Assembly: GCA_934254725.1 (NCBI GenBank)
Contig: CAKQLR010000032.1
Span: 1 to 21,244, forward strand
Reading direction: 5' to 3'
Origin: an uncultured Clostridia bacterium
GTDB lineage: Bacteria > Bacillota > Clostridia > Christensenellales > Borkfalkiaceae
Length of the DNA stretch: 21,244 bases
A model generated the notes under the pieces. That model was not told where the DNA came from, ran no database searches, and saw only the letters and a list, made by a program, of their open reading frames with translations. Below are positions 6,212 through 13,156 of the stretch, piece after piece; the stretch's first letter is position 1; the number at the start of each line of letters is the position of its first letter. The position numbers and the translations under genes are program-made.

Positions 6212-8626
6212 TCAGTACCGTGTTTTCATAAATCTGAACTGCCCGTCCGCGTACCCCACGGTGACGTTTTGGTTTTCCGAAAGTTCGCCCGTTATAATGG
6301 CGGTGCTTATTCTGTCGGAAAGCTGTTTGTCTACCGTTCTCTTAAGGCTTCTCGCGCCGTACTCTTCGCTGTAACCCTCGCCGAGAATGGCGTCCATGGC
6401 GGAGGGCGAAACCGTCAGCAAGATATTTTTCTCGCTGAGCCTTGCCTTAAGTTTGTTTATCTGAATTTCCGCAATCTTCTTGCACTCTTCCCTTGTCAGG
6501 TGGTGGAAGCAGATTATATCGTCAACCCTGTTTAAAAACTCGGGTCTGAATTTCTTTCTTAATCCCGAAAGAATATTTTCCTTCATCTGCTCGTAACCGA
6601 AAGCTCCGGAGCTTCCCTCCGAAACGAAACCGAGCCTTGTCTTTTTATCGGGCGTTGCCGCGCCGACGTTAGAGGTCATTATGATGACGGTATTCCTGAA
6701 ATTAACCGTCCTGCCCTTGGAGTCCGTCAGTCGTCCGTCGTCGAGCACCTGCAAAAGCAGATTGAAAATATCCTCGTGCGCCTTTTCTATCTCGTCGAAT
6801 AAAACCACCGAATAGGGTTTGCGGCGGACTTTCTCTGTAAGCTGACCTTCCTCGTCGAAGCCCACGTACCCGGGGGGCGAACCGATGAGCTTGGAGACGG
6901 AGTGCTTCTCCATATATTCGGACATATCAATGCGGATAAGGTCGTTTTCGTCTCCGAACATCGCCTCCGCAATGGCTTTGGAAAGTTCGGTTTTACCCAC
7001 GCCCGTAGGTCCTGCAAAAATGAACGAGCCTGCGGGTTTGCCCTTTTCGCCGAGCCCCGAACGGCTTCTCCTTATCGCGCGGGAGACCGCCGAAACGGCT
7101 TCGTTCTGCCCGATAACCCTCTCGTGAAGTATCTTTTCAAGGTCTAAAAGTCTTTGTTTTTCGCCCGAAGTAAGCTTTGTAACGGGTATCTTCGTCCAGT
7201 CGTAAACGACTTTGGCAATATCCTCCCGCCCGATGGGTCTGCAAGCTCTGCCCTCTCTCGCCGCGGAAATCTTCTCCTTGGAAGCGGCTTCGTCTATAAG
7301 ATCTATCGCCTTGTCGGGCAAAAATCTGTCGGTTATGTACCTGTCCGAAAGTTCGGAAGCGGCTACTATGGCTTCGCTTGTTATTTTTACGCCGTGGTGC
7401 TTTTCGTATCTGTCCTTAAGCCCCGTAAGAATTTTAACGGCGTCCTCAACCGACGGCGGGTCGAGCGGTATCTGCGAAAATCTTCTCTCAAACGCGCTGT
7501 CTTTTTCTATATATTTTCTGTACTCGTCGTACGTCGTGGTGCCTATAACGGTAAATTCGCCCCTCGCAAGCAGAGGTTTAAGTATATCCGCCGCGTCGAA
7601 GTTCCCCTCGCCGGAAGCGCCCGCGCCTATAAGGTTGTGTATCTCGTCTATGAAAATTATAACGTTTCCGCTCTTCTGAACTTCTTCAACCGCGTTCTTC
7701 AATCTTTCCTCGAAGTCCCCGCGGTATCTCGTGCCGGCAAGCATTCCCGAAAGGTCAAGCGAAAATATCGTCTTGCCCATAAGGCTTTCGGGCACTCTTC
7801 CGTCCGCAATCGCCTGAGCGAAACCCTCTACCACGGCGCTCTTTCCCACGCCCGGCTCGCCAACTATTATCGGGTTGTTTTTTGTGCGGCGAAGAAGTAT
7901 CTGCGCCATTCTTTCAATCTCTTTATCCCTGCCGATAACCGGGTCGTACTTGCCCTGCCTTGCCCTTTCGGTCATATCTATTCCGTAGGAAGAAAGCGCT
8001 TTAAGCGCGTTATCGGGGGCTTTTTTGTTTTTAGCCGAATTTCTTCGGCTGTCATTCGCCTTTGCTTCTTTAATGTCTTCGTCGGCTTTTCTTACGTTTT
8101 CCGAGCCGTAATTCTCTTCGTAGTTATCGTCGTAAAAATCGTTCCGATCGTCGCGGCTTCTTTCTATAACCGACACGGGCGTGATATTCTTTTTACCGTT
8201 GCCCGACGGGAAAACCGCCCTTTCCGTTTCGGAAAGCAACCCCGCCACGTCTATTTCGAGCGCGCGCAGAATTTCCACCGCGCAGCATTCGCTCTCCAGA
8301 AGAACCGCGTACAGAACGTGCTCGGTCGTGATGTAAGAGCACCCCGCCCTTCTCGCAATTTCTTCCGTCTTATCGAGCATTTCCGTGCAGCGCGCGGTAA
8401 GCCCCACAAGCGGACTTGAAAACTGAATGGTTTTTATAAGGTAACTTTCGTACTCCGCGAGGGTCACGCCGAAGCTCCTTAACAGCGAGGAAGCCACGCA
8501 GTTGGAAACCTTTAACAGTCCGTACAGAATCTGTTCGCTCCCCACGTACCTTACGCCGAACTTAGCGGAAATATCGCCCGCTTCGTCTATAACCCTTACC
8601 ATATTCTGAGTATACTTTTTCTTCAT
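6212..8626 (-). CDS. clpC: ATP-dependent Clp protease ATP-binding subunit ClpC, apparently lacking the M domain
   Basis: Hsp100 unfoldase of 804 aa that feeds substrates, including phospho-arginine-marked proteins, to ClpP. The N-domain with two Clp-N repeats spans about 1-135. A long charged linker (135-215) follows, then AAA module D1 with Walker A GEPGVGKS (256-263) and Walker B IIFIDEIH (323-330), and D2 with Walker A GPTGVGKT (539-546), Walker B VVLFDEIEKAH (607-617) and a ClpP-docking-type LGF (665-667). D1 ends IDLIDEAASK (441-450) and D2 begins at about 465 (IGREDIAKVVYDW). Only about 15 residues join them, where ClpC normally has a coiled-coil M domain and flanks of 50 or more. The longer linker makes up the length. 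It is third in mcsA-mcsB-clpC, 56 bases after mcsB, with a GGAG ribosome site. Context and N-domain favour ClpC over ClpA or ClpE. Confidence 0.93.
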   Translation of the reverse strand: MKKKYTQNMVRVIDEAGDISAKFGVRYVGSEQILYGLLKVSNCVASSLLRSFGVTLAEYESYLIKTIQFSSPLVGLTARCTEMLDKTEEIARRAGCSYITTEHVLYAVLLESECCAVEILRALEIDVAGLLSETERAVFPSGNGKKNITPVSVIERSRDDRNDFYDDNYEENYGSENVRKADEDIKEAKANDSRRNSAKNKKAPDNALKALSSYGIDMTERARQGKYDPVIGRDKEIERMAQILLRRTKNNPIIVGEPGVGKSAVVEGFAQAIADGRVPESLMGKTIFSLDLSGMLAGTRYRGDFEERLKNAVEEVQKSGNVIIFIDEIHNLIGAGASGEGNFDAADILKPLLARGEFTVIGTTTYDEYRKYIEKDSAFERRFSQIPLDPPSVEDAVKILTGLKDRYEKHHGVKITSEAIVAASELSDRYITDRFLPDKAIDLIDEAASKEKISAAREGRACRPIGREDIAKVVYDWTKIPVTKLTSGEKQRLLDLEKILHERVIGQNEAVSAVSRAIRRSRSGLGEKGKPAGSFIFAGPTGVGKTELSKAIAEAMFGDENDLIRIDMSEYMEKHSVSKLIGSPPGYVGFDEEGQLTEKVRRKPYSVVLFDEIEKAHEDIFNLLLQVLDDGRLTDSKGRTVNFRNTVIIMTSNVGAATPDKKTRLGFVSEGSSGAFGYEQMKENILSGLRKKFRPEFLNRVDDIICFHHLTREECKKIAEIQINKLKARLSEKNILLTVSPSAMDAILGEGYSEEYGARSLKRTVDKQLSDRISTAIITGELSENQNVTVGYADGQFRFMKTRY

Positions 8627-8682
8627 TTATTCTCCGTGCGTCGCCGCAAAATTATCCGATTTTTCTACTTCTTAAATACCGT

Positions 8683-9672
8683 TTAAAGCGAAACGCGCAA
8701 TGTAGCAGCACGTATTTCGTCGCGTTTTTGTTTGTTTTCGGGGGTTTTTATATATTCGAGCACCGCCGGGCGCATATTTACGAGCAAGCTGTTCAAAAGC
8801 CTTTCGTCAACGTTATAAAACCCGAAGTACCCGCCGAGCGCCACCGAAACGTAAAGCCTTAAAAACTCCGCGTAGGTCATAAGCCGCGCGCTTTTCAAAA
8901 GAGCGTAAGCCCGCATGCACTCGTCCTCGACTTCGAGAGGATTGCTCCTCAACCACTCGTTTCGCTCGGCAATCTCCGCCTCGCAAATCTTGCTCGCGCA
9001 AAAATCCACCATGCCGAGTATCTCTTCCTCGTCGTAAGCCAGAGTAACCTCGTTGCTTATCTGATATAGGCACCCCTCGTGGTCGCTGCCCTCGCCGAAA
9101 GCCCCTCTTACGGCAAGCCCCAAAGCCTTCATTTCCGAAATATATTTTTTAATTTTTCCGCTTCTCGTAAGCGCGGGGAGAAGAAGCATGACCGAAGCCC
9201 GCATTCCCGTTCCGAGGTTCGTAAGACAAGCGGTAACGTATCTGTAATCCCTGTCAAAGGCGAATTTCATTCTCTCGGATAGCTTATTGCTCACGAAAAC
9301 GAGATTTTCGTACGCCCCGAACAGGTCGAACCCGCCCGCCACGCATTGTATGCGGAGGTGGTCCTCCTCGTTTATCATAACGGAAAGGGTCTCGTCCTCG
9401 TTCACTATAACCCCGCCCGAAAGCCTGTTCTGCATAAGCAGCGGGCTTATAACGTATTTCTCTTTAAGGTACTCCGCCTGAAGCGCGTCAAGCTCGCTCA
9501 TTCTTATAAGCGTGAACTGCCCGAGCGGTCTTAAAGTTCTTGACACAAGGTCTATAATGGGTGCGTTCGCCCCGCCGCTCGCTTTGGACGCAAACGGGAA
9601 ATCCGCAAGGTTTCTTGCAAGTCTCACTCTTGAAGAAACGGCGCAAAACGCGTATTTTCCGGGGTTATACAT
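8683..9672 (-). CDS. mcsB: protein arginine kinase McsB
   Basis: Phosphagen-kinase-fold enzyme of 329 aa that phosphorylates arginines on misfolded proteins, marking them for ClpC-ClpP; McsA activates it. Visible motifs are SSRVRLARN (13-21, nucleotide binding), NEEDHLRIQ (101-109, catalytic Glu region), the active-site cysteine loop ACLTNLGTGMRAS (Cys149, matching the CPTN cysteine of B. subtilis) and VRGAFGEGSD (188-197). The C-terminal RDxxRA motif (317-322), known as an allosteric phospho-arginine site, is present. The protein is about 30 residues shorter than the B. subtilis enzyme (363 aa), mainly at the C-terminus. Its ATG overlaps the end of mcsA by eight bases (ATGTATAA), which indicates translational coupling. 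Confidence 0.94.
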   Translation of the reverse strand: MYNPGKYAFCAVSSRVRLARNLADFPFASKASGGANAPIIDLVSRTLRPLGQFTLIRMSELDALQAEYLKEKYVISPLLMQNRLSGGVIVNEDETLSVMINEEDHLRIQCVAGGFDLFGAYENLVFVSNKLSERMKFAFDRDYRYVTACLTNLGTGMRASVMLLLPALTRSGKIKKYISEMKALGLAVRGAFGEGSDHEGCLYQISNEVTLAYDEEEILGMVDFCASKICEAEIAERNEWLRSNPLEVEDECMRAYALLKSARLMTYAEFLRLYVSVALGGYFGFYNVDERLLNSLLVNMRPAVLEYIKTPENKQKRDEIRAATLRVSL

Positions 9673-10294
9673 CGACCCTCACCCCCATCGAAGCAAGCCT
9701 TTGTTCTATCTCGTTCATGCGCCTTCTTATCCCTTCGGAATTGTCCTCAACAAGCCTTTCGGAAAGCGTCATGTATTCGTGTTCGAGCATCATTACGGTC
9801 ATTTCGAACTGTTTCTTTTCTCTGTTGGAAATAACCCCGCCCTGAAATTTATCTATAACCGTCTCCAGTCTGTTTTTAAAAAAGGCAAAGCAATCGGCGC
9901 AGCCTAAAAATCCCGTGCGCTTTATTTCGGAAAAAGAAGCCCCGCATGTAGGGCACTTCGTTTCCAGCCCGAGGATGCTCCCCGTTTTCCGTGCGGGCGT
10001 TTTGTCCGTTTGTTTTTCCGTTTGCCCGTTCGCCTGCTTTTCTCTCACGGAAGTTCTGCCGTCTGCATTCGGGTTTTCCGTCGCGCCGTCCGCGTTCGCC
10101 CTTGCATTCTGCGCAGGTCTTTGGGGCATGTCGTCTTTATACTCCGCCCTGCGCCTCTCGTCTCCCGCGGGCGCGCTTTCGGGAGAGGAAAGGAACGCGT
10201 AGCAATCGTCGCACAGAAACACGTCGGTAATAACGCCGCCGTTATTATATTTATACGGCTTCGCACCCTGCTTGTTACAACGACTGCAATTCAT
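9665..10294 (-). CDS. mcsA: McsA, zinc-binding activator of the McsB arginine kinase
   Basis: Protein of 209 aa. McsA proteins bind zinc through CxxC pairs and stimulate McsB. The start at 10294 (MNCSRCNKQG) has a perfect GGGAGGAG site four bases upstream; an upstream in-frame Met lies across the promoter and is rejected. Two zinc modules are visible: Cys3/Cys6 with Cys28/Cys31, and Cys114/Cys117 with Cys132/Cys135 (CPTCGASF, CADCF). A polar, probably disordered linker of about 65 residues (38-105), rich in Asn, Thr, Asp and Arg, separates them. The C-terminal helix (165-205) resembles the UVR-type region of McsA. It is the first gene of the operon; the usual first gene, ctsR, is absent here. 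Confidence 0.88.
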   Translation of the reverse strand: MNCSRCNKQGAKPYKYNNGGVITDVFLCDDCYAFLSSPESAPAGDERRRAEYKDDMPQRPAQNARANADGATENPNADGRTSVREKQANGQTEKQTDKTPARKTGSILGLETKCPTCGASFSEIKRTGFLGCADCFAFFKNRLETVIDKFQGGVISNREKKQFEMTVMMLEHEYMTLSERLVEDNSEGIRRRMNEIEQRLASMGVRVDV

Positions 10295-10322
10295 CTGCTC
10301 CTCCCGAATTTTTTCTATAAAT

Positions 10323-10351
10323 ATTATAACAGTAAAACAGTTTTTTGTAAA
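10323..10351 (-). promoter_or_regulatory. sigma-A promoter of the mcsA-mcsB-clpC operon
   Basis: On the minus strand TTTACA (10351-10346), a 17-base spacer and a consensus TATAAT (10328-10323) lie 29 bases before the mcsA start. The spacer contains ACTGT twice as a direct repeat. No CtsR operator (tandem GGTCAAA heptamers) or CIRCE element overlaps it. The rest of 10295-10603 shows only the spoIVA terminator, and no ctsR gene. Confidence 0.8.
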
Positions 10352-10556
10352 TAGGTTTTTTAAAGCTTTTTTCGAAAAAATCAAAGGATTTTTATACTTT
10401 TCGACAAATTCGTCAAAACATCCGAAATTCCGCCGCGGCAGCCCTCGCCCCTCCCGAGCTTTTTGTCCTTTCCGTTAAATTTTCCCCTTGAATTTTTCCA
10501 TATAATCCCCGCCGCCGGGATTTGACGGACTTCCTGACCCGCAACTTTGTAAAAAC

Positions 10557-10586
10557 AAAAAAGAGCGGAGATTTTACTCCCCGCTC
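10557..10586 (-). terminator. intrinsic terminator of spoIVA
   Basis: Eighteen bases after the spoIVA stop, the minus strand forms GAGCGGGGA (10586-10578) paired with TCTCCGCTC (10571-10563), with one G-U pair and a six-base loop. A run of six U follows. It separates spoIVA from the mcsA operon. Confidence 0.9.
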
Positions 10587-10603
10587 CCGAGAAAAAATTC
10601 AAT

Positions 10604-12079
10604 TTAAATAAGAATACACAACACCCCGCCTTTGCCCTCGTTTACTATGCGGGAAACCGTCCTGCGCATTTTGTTCCTTGCGGGGACGGGCATCGCGTCA
10701 AGCTTACCTGCAATGCTCTCGCGCACGAGCGCGGACAAAGGTTTGCCGAACATATTCGTCTGCCAGATTCCGTTCGGGTTGTTTTCGAATTCGGAAAGAA
10801 GGTAGTTTACAAGTTCCTCTCCCTGTTGTTCGCTTGCGACGCTGGGGCTTACCTCCGCTTCCACGTCCACCTTCATTATGTGCAGGCTGGGCGCTTCGGC
10901 TTTAAGTCTAACGCCGTACCTTCCGCCTTTCTTGACTACTTCCGGCTCGTTCAGCTTCATCTCGTCAACCGACGGAGTAACCACCCCGTAGCCCGTCTCC
11001 TGCGCGTCGGAAAGTGCCTGTTTAAGCTTGATATAGGCGGCTTTTGCGTCTTTAAGCCCTTTTACGTAACTCATAAGGCTAAGCTCGTTTTCGATGTTTT
11101 CCCCGCATTCTTCGCTTATAGCCCTATAGAAAAGGTCGGGTTTAGCCTCTATTTTGTATTTTAAAGCGCCCGTGGACAGTTCCGCCGTGGTTTCTGCAGG
11201 CGGAAAGACGTTTTCGTTATCCGAAAAAGCGTTTTCAAAAATCTCGTAGTCGCTCATTTTGCGCATTTTATCCGCGTTTTCGGTCACTTCTTTCAAAATG
11301 CCGCTTATAACGGGGTGGTCGCACGCAAGCGCCCTCATCCATTCGGGCAGCTCCACGTCTATGCGCCTTACGGGGAACTCCATAAGCACTTTTTCAAACA
11401 CCGCGTTCACGTCGTCGCCTTCCATTTTAAGAACGTTAAGCGGCAAAACGGGCGCGGCATACTTTTCGGAAAGCGCCGCCGCAAGATCGTTCGCCTCTTT
11501 AGAAGACGCATCCTTACAGTTTAAAACTACCGCGAACGGTTTGTTGAGCGACTTCAATTCCTTAACTACGCGCTCCTCAGCCTTAACATAGTCCGCGCGC
11601 GGAATATCGCCTATGCTTCCGTCGGTCGTGACTAAAATGCCTATAGTGGCGTGTTCGGAAATAACCTTCTGCGTTCCTAGCTCCGCCGCCCTTTCAAACG
11701 GCATAAGCTCTTCCGACCAAGGCGTTTTCACCATTCTCGGCTCGCCGTCCTCTTCGTGCCCGACGGCGCCCTCCACAAGATATCCCACGCAGTCGATAAG
11801 CCTTATTTTAGCCGAAGCCTTGCCGAGTTTAACGGTAACCGCGTTTGCGGGTACGAACTTCGGTTCGGTAGTCATAATGGTTTTGCCCACCGCCGATTGC
11901 GGAAGCTCGTCGGTAGCCACCTGCTTTTTGTTTTTGCCTTCGATACCCGGAATGACCAGTTTTTCCATAAATCTTGAAATAAACGTGGATTTACCCGTAC
12001 GGACGGGACCGACGACTCCAACGTAGATTTCGCCCGCCGTTCTTTCCGCAATATCTCCGTAAATGTCGTTGCTTTGCAT
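10604..12079 (-). CDS. spoIVA: stage IV sporulation protein A, spore coat assembly ATPase
   Basis: Mother-cell morphogenetic ATPase of 491 aa (492 in B. subtilis). It polymerises on the forespore surface and forms the base on which the coat is built; cortex formation depends on it. The start at 12079 (MQSNDIYGDIAERTAGEIYVG) has GGGAGG seven bases upstream and matches the family N-terminus. The frame runs 35 codons further upstream, across the promoter. Walker A GPVRTGKST (24-32, Lys30) and the threonine pair in GKTIMTTEPKF (Thr70, Thr71) sit at the same positions as in B. subtilis. The Walker B-type LIDCVGY has Asp96. The C-terminal region GIWQTNMFGKPLSALVRE and the end NEGKGGVLCILI correspond to the family's forespore-anchoring end. 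A sigma-E-type promoter precedes it and a strong terminator follows. Confidence 0.96.
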   Translation of the reverse strand: MQSNDIYGDIAERTAGEIYVGVVGPVRTGKSTFISRFMEKLVIPGIEGKNKKQVATDELPQSAVGKTIMTTEPKFVPANAVTVKLGKASAKIRLIDCVGYLVEGAVGHEEDGEPRMVKTPWSEELMPFERAAELGTQKVISEHATIGILVTTDGSIGDIPRADYVKAEERVVKELKSLNKPFAVVLNCKDASSKEANDLAAALSEKYAAPVLPLNVLKMEGDDVNAVFEKVLMEFPVRRIDVELPEWMRALACDHPVISGILKEVTENADKMRKMSDYEIFENAFSDNENVFPPAETTAELSTGALKYKIEAKPDLFYRAISEECGENIENELSLMSYVKGLKDAKAAYIKLKQALSDAQETGYGVVTPSVDEMKLNEPEVVKKGGRYGVRLKAEAPSLHIMKVDVEAEVSPSVASEQQGEELVNYLLSEFENNPNGIWQTNMFGKPLSALVRESIAGKLDAMPVPARNKMRRTVSRIVNEGKGGVLCILI

Positions 12080-12179
12080 AAAAAAACCTCCCTCGGTTGC
12101 CGCATCCGCCCGTTCCGTTTTACAATGAAGCTTAAAAACAAGCGCCGTTGCGGAAAGATTTTGCGGCTCGATACACTTT

Positions 12180-12209
12180 AACATATGAAGCGTTTCCCCC
12201 GCATATTAC
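12180..12209 (-). promoter_or_regulatory. putative sigma-E promoter of spoIVA
   Basis: On the minus strand GTAATATG (12209-12202) lies 14 bases before CATATGTT (12187-12180). These fit the sigma-E elements (about GKMATATT and CATACAnT in B. subtilis) at 7/8 and about 6/8, with a normal spacing. B. subtilis spoIVA is sigma-E dependent, and sigE is encoded in this window. The predicted leader is about 90 bases. Confidence 0.6.
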
Positions 12210-12235
12210 AAAAAAACGCAACTTTGCGAAAAAAC

Positions 12236-12305
12236 ATAGAGATTTCATTCTTAATCACTAAAAAAAGAAGCGGCTAATTAAAACCGCTTCGTTAAAAATC
12301 TCTAT
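12236..12305 (-). terminator. plsY terminator nested in a larger inverted repeat
   Basis: The core is GAAGCGG (12290-12284 on the minus strand), a ten-base loop, CCGCTTC (12273-12267), then seven U (12266-12260): a standard intrinsic terminator for plsY. Around it, ATAGAGATTT (12236-12245) and AAATCTCTAT (12296-12305) are a perfect 10-base-pair inverted repeat, so the whole 70 bases can fold as a hairpin inside a hairpin. Confidence 0.85.
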
Positions 12306-12352
12306 AAAATTTTACTCTTAAAAACCTCAGGGCTTCCGTTCCCCGTAAACTT

Positions 12353-13147
12353 TTACTCTTCCTTTTCTGCGGAAACGCCGTTCTTCTTATCAAGGCGTTT
12401 CTGTTTAAGTTTCTTTTTATAATTCTTAATCATCTGCGACCAGCTCGTAACGTGCTCGTCCCCCGTAATAAGCCTTTCTATGTTTGCGTAGTGTGCAATC
12501 CAGGTAAGGCAGCAAATGCCGAGTACGAAGAACGTGGAAAGCAGAATGGCAAGCATCATATCGTTGGAAGAAGGCGCTCTGTACCCCAGACTTTCGTTAT
12601 AAACGTACGTCGTGTAAAAATAAACTTCCGCGGCGATGGCGGGCGGAGTAACCGCGATGAGCGACCCCATAGACCCCATGCTTGTAATAAGGATGAACAC
12701 AAGACCGCACAGTGCGCTGGCAATGCCGTACAAAGGGTTCGCCACGACGAAAACGCCTATCGTTGCGGCTATTCCTTTGCCCCCTTTGAATTTCAGGTAG
12801 AAAGGGAAAATGTGCCCTAAAACAGCAAAAAACCCGCACATATACTTCGTCATATCGGCAAGAACGAACGGCGTGCCGTCGAGCAGAACGTTCTTAAAAC
12901 ACAGGTACCCGAGAAGCGTCGGAATGCCGCCCTTAGTCATATCGAGCAGCAAAATGGCAATGCCCGTTTTAAGCCCGAAGTTACGGCTCATATTCATCAT
13001 GCCGGGGTTGCCGCTGCCTATGTTCCTTATGTCGCGCCCCTTGCTTCTGGATATTATTATCGAGAAATTTATACTCCCGATGAGGTAGGAGCCGACCGCG
13101 AATATCACGAGCAGCCACCAGATATCGGCAAAACTTTTTTCAATCAT
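12353..13147 (-). CDS. plsY: glycerol-3-phosphate acyltransferase PlsY
   Basis: Integral membrane enzyme that moves an acyl group from acyl-phosphate to glycerol-3-phosphate, the first committed step of phospholipid synthesis. The motifs are GSINFSIII (24-32), GSGNPGMMN (44-52) and GHIFPFYLKFKGGKG (111-125), the three family-specific loops, set among about six hydrophobic segments (10-33, 60-85, 100-120, 127-160, 162-180, 198-222). At 264 aa it is longer than the usual ~200. A polar stretch at 183-197 and a basic tail (225-264, rich in Lys) account for the excess. It starts nine bases after der. The only ribosome-like site (GAGG) overlaps the der stop at a long spacing, so expression may be coupled to der. 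In many Clostridia gpsA follows; here a terminator and spoIVA follow. Confidence 0.94.
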   Translation of the reverse strand: MIEKSFADIWWLLVIFAVGSYLIGSINFSIIISRSKGRDIRNIGSGNPGMMNMSRNFGLKTGIAILLLDMTKGGIPTLLGYLCFKNVLLDGTPFVLADMTKYMCGFFAVLGHIFPFYLKFKGGKGIAATIGVFVVANPLYGIASALCGLVFILITSMGSMGSLIAVTPPAIAAEVYFYTTYVYNESLGYRAPSSNDMMLAILLSTFFVLGICCLTWIAHYANIERLITGDEHVTSWSQMIKNYKKKLKQKRLDKKNGVSAEKEE

Positions 13148-13156
13148 CGAAGCAAA

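Noticed and set aside
7154..8419. 421-codon plus-strand open frame antisense to clpC
   Set aside because: It is a shadow of the conserved ClpC reading frame; the composition is rich in Arg, Tyr and Val with no domain.
10400..10406. Exact TGTCGAA (Spo0A box) on the minus strand upstream of mcsA
   Set aside because: It is a single seven-base match, expected by chance a few times in a window this size; a similar lone match also lies near 4650, downstream of the isomerase-like gene. There is no partner site.
10521..10540. Sequence resembling CtsR half-sites (TTTGACG and CCTGACC)
   Set aside because: The half-sites are imperfect, five rather than three bases apart, and about 170 bases upstream of the promoter.
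10381..10602. 73-codon minus-strand frame between spoIVA and mcsA, where ctsR would be expected
   Set aside because: It begins inside the spoIVA terminator, has no ribosome site and no CtsR similarity.
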